From contig NZ_FOIQ01000001.1 of the NCBI RefSeq assembly GCF_900110895.1, positions 186,001 to 250,000 of the forward strand: a stretch of 64,000 nt of DNA, given 5' to 3'. Each line of letters begins with the position of its first letter. Within the stretch, counting starts at the first letter, position 1. The notes under the pieces were generated by a model that was given only the letters and a program-made list of their open reading frames with translations, did no database searches and was not told the DNA's origin. This document shows, piece after piece, positions 40,458 to 49,914 of the stretch. Both the position numbers and the translations under genes were made by a program. This stretch comes from Prevotella aff. ruminicola Tc2-24. GTDB lineage: Bacteria; Bacteroidota; Bacteroidia; Bacteroidales; Bacteroidaceae.

Positions 40458-41726
40458 CTACCATCCGTACTGTTGCCACCTGATGACATTGTTCCATTGA
40501 TAGCTCTGGATGGTGGTGTTCCATATAGGAGAGGTCAATCGGTAGGTATTTCTTGGGAAAAACATGCTGACGCATCCATTCTCAGATGCTTTTATATCGA
40601 ATTGTTCCATGTTCGCACTCAGCAAGGAACTGTTTGTCATCCAACGTGCCGAGAAGATGGCATAGGGGACGGCCTTCTCGAAGGCCTTTTTCCATACGTT
40701 AAAGTCTTTATCCGCTGTATTCTCTAACAGCATCTGTCGCATGTCATACGCATAGCGGTTGTTACTGTAGACGCCATAATAGGTCATACCCTCAAAGTCA
40801 AGAGGGTTCTGTTCTTGAACATCCAGTCTGTCTGCTATTGTATGAAGGATGGTCGCCGTAGCCTGTGCCAACTCTTCCAATTCGGACGTCTTGAAGGTTG
40901 ACAGCGGGACACTATAGCCTTTCAGGTCGCCAGGGATATAGTTGTAATACTTATCGGAATGGCTCTTGTATTCCTCCAGATAATAATTATAATAATGGTC
41001 TGTTAGAGTACGGTAGAAAAGTTCATTGGAATTGAACAGATCGGGTACGATAATGTCATATGGAGCCCCCTTGTCGGGAATCTCTGCCGGCGAACCGATC
41101 ACATAGTCCGTCACATGACGTAACTCATAGGCCACTTCTACACAACTGAAATTACAACAGTCGGCAAACACGAACTTCAAGGCCTTGTCGCCCATGGCCC
41201 TGGCAATAGCCCGACTCATCGACGGGATATTCATCCAGTATTTGCCGGAACTTGAAGAGGTATTTCTACCCGTGTCTCCGCCGTAGGCACGACTGGCGGC
41301 ATAGGGGATGGAGTCGTTGCTGACAAGCCAACCCGATGCATGTCCCCAGAGCACCAGTCCGTAGGAGGCAGCCGGATAGTTTTGTCTGGTATAAGACAGA
41401 ACTTTCTCCATTACGGCAGGATCGGCTGTGATACTCTCTTCCATGCTGACGGAGTCGACTAGAACACCATTCTTGATTCTTGCGATATATGGAGGGGTTG
41501 TTTCGGCCTGATCGACATAGACGATAAGATTCTGACGTTTGTCAAGCGATTTTGAGCCGGTTTTCATTTCTTCCAGATCACTTGCGGCAAACGAGTTGAG
41601 ATTATTCTCTGCCGCCATATATACAAGAACAGTACGCTCTGACTGTTCATCGACCGGATGGTCGTCGTGATGATGACAGGCAGTGAAGAGGCATGGGCCG
41701 AACAATATAAATAGACATTTACGCAT
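40458..41726 (-). CDS. Clostripain-like (C11) cysteine peptidase lipoprotein
   Basis: This 422-residue protein has a lipoprotein signal with lipobox LFTAC (Cys16), followed by a His/Asp-rich stretch (HHHDDHPVDE). The C11 fold of clan CD is shown by RTVLVYMAAENNLN, by the catalytic His in LVLWGHASGWL and by the Cys in FVFADCCNFSC. C11 enzymes cleave after Arg or Lys and often self-process. Export as a lipoprotein suggests periplasmic or surface location; homologues in gut Bacteroidales are involved in processing secreted proteins. The region between has a GGD/GRNTSSSSG loop that could hold the self-cleavage site. Confidence 0.87.
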   Translation of the reverse strand: MRKCLFILFGPCLFTACHHHDDHPVDEQSERTVLVYMAAENNLNSFAASDLEEMKTGSKSLDKRQNLIVYVDQAETTPPYIARIKNGVLVDSVSMEESITADPAVMEKVLSYTRQNYPAASYGLVLWGHASGWLVSNDSIPYAASRAYGGDTGRNTSSSSGKYWMNIPSMSRAIARAMGDKALKFVFADCCNFSCVEVAYELRHVTDYVIGSPAEIPDKGAPYDIIVPDLFNSNELFYRTLTDHYYNYYLEEYKSHSDKYYNYIPGDLKGYSVPLSTFKTSELEELAQATATILHTIADRLDVQEQNPLDFEGMTYYGVYSNNRYAYDMRQMLLENTADKDFNVWKKAFEKAVPYAIFSARWMTNSSLLSANMEQFDIKASENGCVSMFFPRNTYRLTSPIWNTTIQSYQWNNVIRWQQYGW

Positions 41727-41743
41727 ATTTCATTATTTTTCTG

Positions 41744-41751
41744 CAAAGGTA
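41744..41751 (-). promoter_or_regulatory. -7 box of the C11 peptidase gene
   Basis: TACCTTTG on the minus strand, 17 bp before the ATG; the -33 element is weak. Confidence 0.5.
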
Positions 41752-41788
41752 GTAATATTAATTAATAAATACTCCGTCTCGGCAAAAA

Positions 41789-41806
41789 AAAGAAACGTGT
41801 TTCTTT
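41789..41806. promoter_or_regulatory. Palindrome between divergent promoters, candidate operator
   Basis: AAAGAAAC and GTTTCTTT are exact complements around GT. It lies between the C11 peptidase promoter and the promoter of the metal-uptake operon, so it could bind a regulator of either. Confidence 0.4.
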
Positions 41807-41875
41807 GTTTTAGCTCAACTTTTTGTTATTTAGGACTTCGCTTGAAGTACGCCTGCTCGGAAAAACACAAATAAA

Positions 41876-41907
41876 TTTGGTTTTTCTCTTGCTTCTTTGT
41901 ACCTTTG
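41876..41907 (+). promoter_or_regulatory. Promoter of the probable metal-uptake operon
   Basis: TTTG (41876-41879), 20 bp, TACCTTTG (41900-41907); the ATG is 17 bp downstream. Confidence 0.75.
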
Positions 41908-41924
41908 CAAGCGTGAATCTAAGG

Positions 41925-42257
41925 ATGAAGCGATATATTGCATCTTGGATACTGTTGGCAGCGTTCCTGCCAATGGTTGTTTTGTCGTCTCTCCATATTC
42001 ACGAGACCACTCAGACCACAGATACGAAATGTGCTGCTTGCGTGCATCATCACTGCGGCGGACACATGACGCAGTATGATGGGCAGATGCACCAGTGCGT
42101 ACTCTGTCAGTTCTTGACATTGTCTATGCTGGCTGCTGCAACGGTGGTCGTGCTGTTTATTAATAAGTATGGCGAACAGGCGTTTGCCAGTTTCATATGC
42201 CGATATACCCCTCGGGTGTACGGTGTGGTCAGCCTCCGTGCTCCTCCGTTTGTTTGA
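41925..42257 (+). CDS. Small Cys/His-rich membrane protein
   Basis: This 110-residue protein has an N-terminal hydrophobic helix (about 5-25) and a second one (about 65-85). Between them lies a Cys/His cluster, CAACVHHHCGGHM followed by HQCVLCQF. This looks like a metal-binding site facing the periplasm. It resembles, in layout only, small proteins found next to metal or heme TonB receptors. I do not know a named family. It starts a run of four plus-strand genes, with a TonB receptor 42 bp downstream. Confidence 0.65.
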   Translation: MKRYIASWILLAAFLPMVVLSSLHIHETTQTTDTKCAACVHHHCGGHMTQYDGQMHQCVLCQFLTLSMLAAATVVVLFINKYGEQAFASFICRYTPRVYGVVSLRAPPFV

Positions 42258-42299
42258 AAGAATAAGGTACAATCTCATTTTTTCAAATAAACAACCAAT

Positions 42300-44390
42300 A
42301 TGATCATAGCTTTATTGGCTGCGGCGATGTGGACCTGTGCACCGGCCGACAGCACAATCGCCCTTGACGGGGTGACTGTGACTGGTCAACGGCAGCGTGA
42401 CTTCCAGATGCGTACGTCGCAGTCGGCTGTGCAGATCAGCCATGATTATCTGCAGCAGAATTTTGCGGGAAGCCTGATGCAGACACTTGAGGGTGTCCCA
42501 GGCATCAAGGCGATGGCCATAGGTTCCGGACAGTCGAAGCCAACGATTCGTGGCTTGGGCTTCAATCGGTTGGCTGTTACCGAGGACGGTATCAAGCACG
42601 AGGGACAACAATGGGGCGACGACCACGGACTGGAGATCGACCAGTTTGCCGTGGATCGTGCAGAGGTCATCAAAGGACCGGCAGCACTGCTCTATGGTAG
42701 TGATGCCATCGGTGGCGTGTTGAACCTCTATGCTAATCATATCCCGACAAAGAAGACGGAAGGGGCTGTCCAACTGTTCAGTCGTTCAAATAACGAACAG
42801 TTAGGGATGTCGGCGAAGGTTGGTGGACGGTCCGGCAACTGGTTCTACCGTGCCATCATGACACTCATCGACTATGCCGACTATCAGGTGCCGACGGATA
42901 GTATCCAGTATTACTCCTATTATATTAAGCTGAAGGATAGACGGTTGCGTAACACCGCTGGTCTGGAGCGTGATGGGAGCGTGATGCTGGGCTATGCTGG
43001 TTATAATTTCCATACCGACTTACGCGTATCCGACTCATATTCGAAGAGTGGCTTCTTCGCCAATGCTCATGGACTGGAAGTACGGTTAAGCGATATCGAC
43101 TACGACCGTCATCGTCGTGATATCGACCTACCATATCAATGGGTAAACCATCTGAAGGTGCTTAGTCATACGACATGGCGTAGTGAGTCTCTGATGGTAG
43201 AGGCCAAACTCGCGTATCAGAATAACCTGCGTGAGGAACGGTCGGAACCCGTCAGTCATGGTTATATGCCCAAGCCCGACAGTCCGTTGGAGCGTCGCTT
43301 CAACAAGAGCACTTACACGGCTAACCTCGGACTGCGCCTGGCATTAGGTGAACATCACGAGTTGAGTACCGGCATCAACGGCGAATATCAGTATAATCGT
43401 CGTGCTGGTTGGGGATTCATCATCCCTGATTTCTCGACGTGGAGTCTGGGCGCTTATGCCTTTGACCGTTATACCGTAAACGAGCATCTGAAGTTGAATG
43501 CGGGTATTCGATATGATCATGCCTATACACATATTGATAGTTACAACGACTGGTTCCTGACGCCTACGTTCAATGGTGATTCGGCCTATGTACAGCGTTC
43601 AGCCAACCTCCGTCGGCATTTCAATAGTGTTACGTGGTCAGCAGGTGTGAACTACACCACCGGTGGTTGGGTGCTCAAAGCGAATATCGGAAAGAGTTTC
43701 CGAGTACCTATTCCGAAGGAGTTGGGCGCCGATGGTATCAACTATCATATCTTCCGCTATGAGCGAGGCAACAGCGATTTGGCGCCTGAGGAGTCGTATC
43801 AGGTCGACCTGGGTTTGCATTGGGATAATGAGGTGTTGTGTGTGCAGGTGGATCCTTATCTGAACTACTTCCCTAACTACATCTATCTGAACCCGACGGC
43901 ACAGTATGTCGAGGGACTGCAACTCTATCACTACACGCAGGCCGAGGTGCTGCGCTATGGTGTGGAGGCACAGATGAACTGGATGATGACATCCCATTGG
44001 GAGGCGGAGCTGAAAGGTGAATATCTGTATGCCGAACAGAAGTCGGGTGAGAAGAAAGGTTACACCTTACCGTTCTCTACACCATGGTCTACTGATGCCA
44101 CCATCAAGTATTCCTTCGACTACCATGGTAAGGGCTTTGCTAGTCTGAACGCCCACGTCGTTGGAAAACAGAATGAGATTGTACCACCGGAAAAGCCCAC
44201 AGACGGGCATTGGACACTTAATTTCTCGGCAGGAAAGCAATTCCCGTTGGGTGGTAGTGTCCTGAAGATTGCGCTTCATGCAGACAACCTGTTGAATAAG
44301 CGTTACTTCGACCACACCAGCTATTATCGGCTGATAGACGTGCCCGAGCCGGGACGTAACTTCTCGATGATGATAGGGGTGGAGTTCTGA
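42300..44390 (+). CDS. TonB-dependent outer-membrane receptor
   Basis: This 696-residue receptor has a very short signal sequence (MIIALLAAAMWTCA), a TonB box region (ALDGVTVTGQRQRD), a plug domain (SLMQTLEGVPGIKAMAIGSG, DRAEVIKGPAALLYGSDAIGG) and a 22-strand type beta-barrel ending in Phe (MMIGVEF). It lacks the carboxypeptidase-like N-terminal domain of SusC proteins. It therefore looks like a metal, heme or siderophore receptor rather than a glycan one. Neighbours are His/Cys-rich, which supports metal uptake, possibly zinc or copper. The substrate is inference. Confidence 0.85.
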   Translation: MIIALLAAAMWTCAPADSTIALDGVTVTGQRQRDFQMRTSQSAVQISHDYLQQNFAGSLMQTLEGVPGIKAMAIGSGQSKPTIRGLGFNRLAVTEDGIKHEGQQWGDDHGLEIDQFAVDRAEVIKGPAALLYGSDAIGGVLNLYANHIPTKKTEGAVQLFSRSNNEQLGMSAKVGGRSGNWFYRAIMTLIDYADYQVPTDSIQYYSYYIKLKDRRLRNTAGLERDGSVMLGYAGYNFHTDLRVSDSYSKSGFFANAHGLEVRLSDIDYDRHRRDIDLPYQWVNHLKVLSHTTWRSESLMVEAKLAYQNNLREERSEPVSHGYMPKPDSPLERRFNKSTYTANLGLRLALGEHHELSTGINGEYQYNRRAGWGFIIPDFSTWSLGAYAFDRYTVNEHLKLNAGIRYDHAYTHIDSYNDWFLTPTFNGDSAYVQRSANLRRHFNSVTWSAGVNYTTGGWVLKANIGKSFRVPIPKELGADGINYHIFRYERGNSDLAPEESYQVDLGLHWDNEVLCVQVDPYLNYFPNYIYLNPTAQYVEGLQLYHYTQAEVLRYGVEAQMNWMMTSHWEAELKGEYLYAEQKSGEKKGYTLPFSTPWSTDATIKYSFDYHGKGFASLNAHVVGKQNEIVPPEKPTDGHWTLNFSAGKQFPLGGSVLKIALHADNLLNKRYFDHTSYYRLIDVPEPGRNFSMMIGVEF

Positions 44391-44425
44391 AATAATGATA
44401 ATATATTAAAAACAAAAAGACAATT

Positions 44426-44845
44426 ATGAAAAAGTATATATATATGAGCCTGATGATGGCTCTCCTGTGTGTTCTCTCTCTCAGTTTTACCGCTTGCGAC
44501 GATGACGACGACGATAAGTTGCCGGCTCCAGAGATCACCATCAACGAGGCAAATATCGAGGATGATGTACTCTGTGTGCAGGCAGACGTGGTGGCCAAAG
44601 GTCGTACAGCATCTATCCTGTTGACCATTACCGGGCAAAACGGTACCGTCAAGGCAAGCCAGGCTGTTACAGATAGCAAGTATATCGGAGTACTGAATAT
44701 CGACGGATTCCATGTTCACGTGGATATCGCAGACAAGAATGTTGAGGAAGGTGATATCCTGGAGATGAGCGTCACCGATGGACAGGGACTCACCACCACC
44801 TCCAAGAAGAGTATCACTGAGGAGGAAGATGACGACGACGAATAA
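44426..44845 (+). CDS. Small acidic lipoprotein
   Basis: This 139-residue protein has a lipoprotein signal with lipobox SFTAC followed by a run of Asp. The mature part is beta-rich with an internal VHVDIADKNVEEGDIL segment, and the tail is Glu/Asp-rich (ITEEEDDDDE). The spacing of strands and the FHVHVDI motif resemble DUF4625 lipoproteins such as its neighbour, but I cannot confirm the family. Acidic runs at both ends could bind metal ions. It is cotranscribed with the receptor (35 bp gap). Confidence 0.7.
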   Translation: MKKYIYMSLMMALLCVLSLSFTACDDDDDDKLPAPEITINEANIEDDVLCVQADVVAKGRTASILLTITGQNGTVKASQAVTDSKYIGVLNIDGFHVHVDIADKNVEEGDILEMSVTDGQGLTTTSKKSITEEEDDDDE

Positions 44846-44857
44846 TCCAAAATAAAC

Positions 44858-45331
44858 ATGAAGAAAACTGTAATATCACTCTCACTGCTGTGCGCACTCT
44901 GTGCGTGCAGCAGTTCTGACGATGACGAGGCAAAGGACATGTCTCAGCCCATCATTACCGATCAAGGAATCACCGCTAATCCTATCGACTGTCAGGTCTA
45001 CCACCGTGGTGAGACCATCCCCTTCAACTATTTCTTCACCGATGATACGGAGCTTGGCACTTACAACATTGAGATTCACAACAACTTCGATCATCACACC
45101 CATAGCACCTCATCGGTGGAATGTCCGATGGATGCTTTGAAACAACCAGTTAAGCCATGGGTCTACAATCAGGATTTCGCCATCCCGACGGGGTTGAGAC
45201 AGTACGATGCCAAGATAAACATACCCATCCCTGCTGACATTGATCCCGGTGACTACCATTTTATGGTGCGTCTCACAGACCGTGCCGGTTGGCAGCAACT
45301 TAAGGCTGTTGCCATTAAGATTACAGAGTAG
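44858..45331 (+). CDS. DUF4625 lipoprotein
   Basis: This 157-residue protein has a lipobox LCACS (Cys20) with a following acidic stretch. The mature part matches DUF4625: a TonB-receptor-associated Bacteroidetes lipoprotein family with a predicted Ig-like fold. EIHNNFDHHTHS is a His-rich loop typical of the family and a likely metal ligand. It starts 12 bp after the previous lipoprotein, so it is the last gene of the four-gene operon. It probably acts at the outer membrane with the receptor. Confidence 0.8.
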   Translation: MKKTVISLSLLCALCACSSSDDDEAKDMSQPIITDQGITANPIDCQVYHRGETIPFNYFFTDDTELGTYNIEIHNNFDHHTHSTSSVECPMDALKQPVKPWVYNQDFAIPTGLRQYDAKINIPIPADIDPGDYHFMVRLTDRAGWQQLKAVAIKITE

Positions 45332-45375
45332 GGTTGTTAATACGAGTGAAATGCCATTGAAAAATGTTTTTTTCT

Positions 45376-45406
45376 TTTGTGTTTCACTCGTATATTTGTA
45401 ATTTTG
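45376..45406 (+). promoter_or_regulatory. Promoter of the GH25 gene
   Basis: TTTG (45376-45379), 19 bp, TAATTTTG (45399-45406). A second box, TATATTTG, overlaps it at 45391-45398. Confidence 0.65.
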
Positions 45407-45427
45407 CCCCCGCAAAACCAGAACATC

Positions 45428-46252
45428 ATGAAGAAACTCTCTATATTATTGGTATTACTAATTGCTTTGATGACCGTAGGGGAGGTGTCTGCCCACCGTT
45501 CAAGAAGTAGGAAGCTACATGGTCGACACAAAACCCACCGAGTGGTTAAGAAAGGTAGGAGACACAGACCCGTCAAGCGTATCGCAAGACTTCGACCGGT
45601 GAATATGCCGCAGGACGATCAGCCTATGATCCTGTGTGAGGATACCTGTGAGCATGTGCATGGTATCGATCTGTCGCATTATCAGGGCCAGGTGTTCTGG
45701 GAGACGGTTGGCGAGAATACCAAGTTGGCGTATGTCTATCTGAAGGCTACGGAAGGGGGCGACCGGATCGACGAACGGTATGAACGTAATATAGAACTGG
45801 CTCATCGCTATGGCCTGAAGGTTGGCTCCTACCATTTCTTCCGTCCGAAGACACCCTTGCAGCAGCAGTTGGATAACTTCAAGACCCAGTGTCTGCCTGG
45901 AGAACAAGACCTGATACCGATGATTGATATAGAGACAACAGGCGGTCTGCCGACGGACATCTTCTGCGACTCATTATTCAAGTTCCTGGGGATGGTTGAA
46001 AGGACCTATTGTCAGCAACCTTTGCTCTATACGTTCCGGAACTTCTACAACAAGCACCTTCTCGGGAAGATCGACGATTATAAACTGATGATTGCCATGT
46101 ATACCGAAGAGGAGCCGGTATTGGCAGACAATCGGGATATTACGATGTGGCAGTATACCAGTAAAGGACGGATCTTCGGTGTCAACGGGTTTGTGGACAA
46201 AAGTCGTTTTATGGGCTTCCATAGTCTGCGTGATATCCGGTATATACACTGA
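45428..46252 (+). CDS. GH25 family lysozyme
   Basis: This 274-residue secreted protein has a signal peptide (MKKLSILLVLLIALMTVGEVSA), a very basic linker of about 35 residues full of Arg, Lys and His, and a GH25 domain (about 77-270). Catalytic residues are recognisable in HGIDLSHYQG, YLKATEGG and MIDIETTGG. GH25 enzymes cleave the MurNAc-GlcNAc bond of peptidoglycan. The His/Arg-rich linker could bind the anionic cell wall or lipopolysaccharide. No toxin or phage genes are adjacent, so this looks like a housekeeping or defence hydrolase. Confidence 0.9.
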   Translation: MKKLSILLVLLIALMTVGEVSAHRSRSRKLHGRHKTHRVVKKGRRHRPVKRIARLRPVNMPQDDQPMILCEDTCEHVHGIDLSHYQGQVFWETVGENTKLAYVYLKATEGGDRIDERYERNIELAHRYGLKVGSYHFFRPKTPLQQQLDNFKTQCLPGEQDLIPMIDIETTGGLPTDIFCDSLFKFLGMVERTYCQQPLLYTFRNFYNKHLLGKIDDYKLMIAMYTEEEPVLADNRDITMWQYTSKGRIFGVNGFVDKSRFMGFHSLRDIRYIH

Positions 46253-46279
46253 ACAGCCGCCTGACAGTTGGCCGTCATG

Positions 46280-47107
46280 CTATTCCTCTATATGTGATAG
46301 GGAGTGTACAAACGAAGAGAAGAAGTTGGTGACGCTCTCGGAGGGATAGTAATGGAAGTATCGCGCAGAACGGCGTACATGACTGAAGATGGCAGAGGTA
46401 TTACTGTGCACGAAGATATTCTCATCGCCCTGAGAGAAATACCAGTCTTTTGATCGGGTGTTCGCAAAATCCACCAGTTCCTTGGCAATCTTCTCTACAT
46501 GGATGTCTTTTCCTTCTTTTAGGAACGGCAGATCCTGATGCTCGAAGCCACATAACCGGACCAGGAACTCGCCTTCAAGTTGAGCCATCTGGGTCAGGTG
46601 GAGGTCCTCGATCCATCGGCCTAACATCTCGAAATCAATCTCTTTGTGATGCTGGCGTAGGTATATCCCCAACTCCACCATTTGTCGGATGGGCAGTCCC
46701 TCGTTCAGGATATGACGAATCACCCTGATCATCTTTAATAACAGCCGACGGGTGGGAATATCAGAGTCCTCATCGTCAAGGATAGCCTGCAGTCTGCTGT
46801 TCAGGAACGGGTTGGTCAGATGATCAGGACGCAGAAAACTATCTTCCTCCAACTCAGCCGTTACTGGTTTTTTACTGCTCTTTTCCGCAACCGTCTTCCA
46901 CTCTTTCCATTGTGTCTCTGTCAGGCGCAGGAAAAACTGATCCTTACAGCGGAGTAATCCCTGATAACAGTAGGGAGTGATATCATGCAGGACGGCCAAC
47001 TGGTAGACGCGTCCCCATTTATAGACAGACATCGGCTCTATCTGTTCTGTCGTCTGGAAAACACCACTTCTCAATAGTCTGAAGAGATTGCGCTGTATGA
47101 TGTCCAT
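46280..47107 (-). CDS. Hypothetical protein, possible nucleotidyltransferase-like fold
   Basis: I do not recognise this 275-residue soluble protein with certainty. It is mainly helical, with VYQLAVLHDITPYCYQGLL near the N-terminus and RYFHYYPSESVTNFFSSFVHSL at the C-terminus, a pattern that resembles the uncharacterised nucleotidyltransferase family PF14907. The usual GGhDhDL signature is not present, so it may be a degenerate member. It starts 2 bp after the NhaC-type gene stop and is the last gene of the LacI-led operon. Confidence 0.55.
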   Translation of the reverse strand: MDIIQRNLFRLLRSGVFQTTEQIEPMSVYKWGRVYQLAVLHDITPYCYQGLLRCKDQFFLRLTETQWKEWKTVAEKSSKKPVTAELEEDSFLRPDHLTNPFLNSRLQAILDDEDSDIPTRRLLLKMIRVIRHILNEGLPIRQMVELGIYLRQHHKEIDFEMLGRWIEDLHLTQMAQLEGEFLVRLCGFEHQDLPFLKEGKDIHVEKIAKELVDFANTRSKDWYFSQGDENIFVHSNTSAIFSHVRRSARYFHYYPSESVTNFFSSFVHSLSHIEE

Positions 47108-47109
47108 GA

Positions 47110-48384
47110 CTATGAATATCTTTTAGGATAGCGGAAAAAGATTGCCATGATTGCTACCACTCCCAAGGCGAAGGGGTAATAGAGATAGGGAATCATCGCG
47201 ATGGGATTCAGTGATGCCAGACCTGCCGCTATCAGCATCTGCGCCCCATAGGGAATGAAGCCCTGCATGACACAGGAGAAGGTATCGAGGATAGAGGCAC
47301 ATTTCTTGTTGTCGACACCATAACGGTCGCCAATCTGTTTAGCGATACCGCCAACGGTCAGGATGGCAACGGTGTTGTTGGCCGTACACACGTCAACGAG
47401 TGACACCAGAGCGGCAATGCTCATCTCAGCACCTCGTTTGCCATTGACATGACGGGTCAGTTGGTGGATTACAAAATCGATACCTCCCTGTTGTCTGACC
47501 AGTTCTAAGATGCCTCCGGCCATCATCGTGACGATGATCAGCTCACCCATCGAGAGGATGCCTTCGCCCATGGCACCCATCCATCCGTACAGTTCGAAGG
47601 AGCCCGTCACCAGACCGATGCCACCTGTCAGAAGGATGCCTAATGTCAGTACGGCCATGACGTTCATGCCGAAGATGGCGGTCACCAGCACGACCAGATA
47701 AGGGAGAACCTTCACCCATTCTACCTGGGGAATATGCTGTGGGGCACTCACGTGGAGTCCAATCAATAGGTAGATACCAAGAATCAGAATGGCCGCAGGA
47801 AACACCAGAAAGGCATTGACACGGAACTTATCGCTTAGTCGGCAGCCCTGTGTCTGGGTTGCCACGATGGTGGTGTCGGATATAAAAGAGAGGTTATCGC
47901 CAAAGAAAGAGCCACCGACGATAATGGCAGTCATCAACGCCACGTCGGTGCCAGTCTCCGAGGCGATGCCAACCGCAATAGGTACCAGGGCTGCTATCGT
48001 ACCCACACTGGTTCCGATGGAAAGTGAGATGAAGCAGGCGGCGAGGAACAGGCCTGCCAGAATCATCTGTGGAGGCAGCAGACTGAGCGTCAGGTTGACG
48101 GTCGCATCGATACAGCCCATGGCCTTTGCAGAGTGAGCGAAGGCACCGGCCAGAATGAAGATCCAGATCATCAGCATCATCTGTTCTGTGGCGGCTCCAC
48201 GACTGAAGGCGTTGATACGTGACATCAGAGGTCTACCACCAGAGATGATAATCGCATAGATGCTCGACACCATGAAAGCCACAGTGATGGGAATCTTGTA
48301 GAAATCACCAGCGATGATGCTGGTGACAAGATAGAAGGCTACAAATACCATCAACGGGGATAATGCGATAAGTCCTTTTCTCAT
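47110..48384 (-). CDS. NhaC-family Na+/H+ antiporter-like transporter
   Basis: This 424-residue polytopic inner-membrane protein has about 11 transmembrane segments. Conserved NhaC features include FFGDNLSFISDTTIVATQTQG and DVCTANNTVAILTVGG. NhaC-type proteins exchange Na+ for H+ or amine compounds. It lies between uxaA (18 bp gap) and a hypothetical gene, inside a uronate operon. That position makes a role in sugar-acid uptake or ion balance during uronate use plausible, but this is inference. Confidence 0.82.
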   Translation of the reverse strand: MRKGLIALSPLMVFVAFYLVTSIIAGDFYKIPITVAFMVSSIYAIIISGGRPLMSRINAFSRGAATEQMMLMIWIFILAGAFAHSAKAMGCIDATVNLTLSLLPPQMILAGLFLAACFISLSIGTSVGTIAALVPIAVGIASETGTDVALMTAIIVGGSFFGDNLSFISDTTIVATQTQGCRLSDKFRVNAFLVFPAAILILGIYLLIGLHVSAPQHIPQVEWVKVLPYLVVLVTAIFGMNVMAVLTLGILLTGGIGLVTGSFELYGWMGAMGEGILSMGELIIVTMMAGGILELVRQQGGIDFVIHQLTRHVNGKRGAEMSIAALVSLVDVCTANNTVAILTVGGIAKQIGDRYGVDNKKCASILDTFSCVMQGFIPYGAQMLIAAGLASLNPIAMIPYLYYPFALGVVAIMAIFFRYPKRYS

Positions 48385-48402
48385 CCTTTTACCTTTATAT
48401 CT

Positions 48403-49896
48403 TTATAATGTGACTCCGTTCTTGAAGATTGCAATTTCGCGGTAGTCATTCTGCTCGTTCTTCGCCAGTTCGCCGTTGGCCACACGGATCACCTTGTCGA
48501 TGAACTCCTGAACGAGTTCCTGCATGGAGCGTCCTTCTAATAGCTGACCGGCAGAGAAATCGACCCATCCCGCTTTCCGGCGTGCCAGGTCGGGGTTCGT
48601 GGCGATCTTCATGGTTGGCACAAAAGTACCGAAGGGAGTGCCACGTCCTGTTGTGAAGAGTATCAGATGGCATCCGCTGGCGGCGAGTGCCGTGGCAGCC
48701 ACCAGATCGTTGCCTGGAGCCGAGAGCAGGTTCAGACCGTCGTGCTGCAGACGATCGCCATACTCTAGGACACCATTCACAGGTGCTTTTCCACATTTCT
48801 GCGTACAGCCCAACGCCTTATCCTCGAGGGTTGATATGCCACCGGCCTTATTCCCCGGACTCGGATTCTCGCCGACCGGTTCGCCGTGCGAAAGGAAATA
48901 GTCTTTGAAGTTGTTGACCATCGAGACCGTCTGCTCGAAGAGCTCTTTAGTACGACAACGGTTCATAAGAATGGTCTCAGCCCCGAACATCTCAGGCACC
49001 TCTGTCAGGACGGATGTGCCTCCCTGTGCTACCAGCCAGTCGCTGAACTCACCTATAAGGGGATTGGCCGTGATACCAGAGAATCCGTCGGAGCCACCGC
49101 ATTTCAGGCCGACCCGTAGTCTGCTGACTGGTACGGTCACGCGCTGATCCTGGCGGACTGTCTCATAGAGTGCCCGCAGGATATCCATGCCTGCCTCCAT
49201 CTCATCCTCCACCTTCTGGGTGACGAGCAGTTTGATACGATCCTGGTCATAGTCGCCCAGCATCGCCATGAAGTCGTCAGGCTGGTTGTTCTCGCATCCC
49301 AGACTGAGCACCAGGACGGCACCGGCATTGGGGTGCAGACAGATATCACGGAGCACCTTCCGGGTGTTCTCGTGATCGTCGGACAGTTGGGAACAACCGT
49401 AGTTATGATGCCATGCATAGATGGCGTCAACCCCTTCGCCACAGGTCTCACGTCTTAGTTCCTGAACAAGTCGCTCGGCAATCCCATTGACGCATCCGAC
49501 CGTCGGCACGACCCATATCTCATTGCGCACACCTACATCACCGTTCCTTCTTAGATAACCCTTAAAGGTGCGGTTGTCATTTTTGATATTAAGTTGCTCG
49601 TTTATAGGGGAGTACGTATATTCGAGTTTACCGGATAAATTAGTCTTCAGATTAGTCTCATTGACCCAGTCGCCCGCCTTCAGATCAACCATCGCGTGTC
49701 CGATGGGGTAACCGTATTTGATGATATTCTGTCCCTTAGACACATCGTTGATGAGTATCTTGTGTCCGGCAGGTGTATCTTGGTTGACAACTATCTGTCG
49801 CCCATCTACCTCGATGATAGCCCCTTTTCTTTTGTCTTGCAGACACACGACGACGCTGTCTGCCTGATTAATTTTTATATAAGTAGTTAATTCCAT
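48403..49896 (-). CDS. uxaA: Altronate dehydratase (UxaA family)
   Basis: This 497-residue protein has an N-terminal SAF domain (about 10-95) and a C-terminal D-galactarate/altronate hydrolase domain. The core contains HNYGCSQL and LSLGCENN with metal- or cluster-ligating Cys, KCGGSDGFSGITANP, and ILFTTGRGTPFG. It would dehydrate D-altronate to 2-keto-3-deoxygluconate, the step before KdgK. Galactarate dehydratase shares the fold, so the substrate is judged from the kdgK and eda neighbours. It lies 18 bp after the LacI gene. Confidence 0.9.
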   Translation of the reverse strand: MELTTYIKINQADSVVVCLQDKRKGAIIEVDGRQIVVNQDTPAGHKILINDVSKGQNIIKYGYPIGHAMVDLKAGDWVNETNLKTNLSGKLEYTYSPINEQLNIKNDNRTFKGYLRRNGDVGVRNEIWVVPTVGCVNGIAERLVQELRRETCGEGVDAIYAWHHNYGCSQLSDDHENTRKVLRDICLHPNAGAVLVLSLGCENNQPDDFMAMLGDYDQDRIKLLVTQKVEDEMEAGMDILRALYETVRQDQRVTVPVSRLRVGLKCGGSDGFSGITANPLIGEFSDWLVAQGGTSVLTEVPEMFGAETILMNRCRTKELFEQTVSMVNNFKDYFLSHGEPVGENPSPGNKAGGISTLEDKALGCTQKCGKAPVNGVLEYGDRLQHDGLNLLSAPGNDLVAATALAASGCHLILFTTGRGTPFGTFVPTMKIATNPDLARRKAGWVDFSAGQLLEGRSMQELVQEFIDKVIRVANGELAKNEQNDYREIAIFKNGVTL

Positions 49897-49914
49897 GCGT
49901 GAGGTCAGTCTGGA

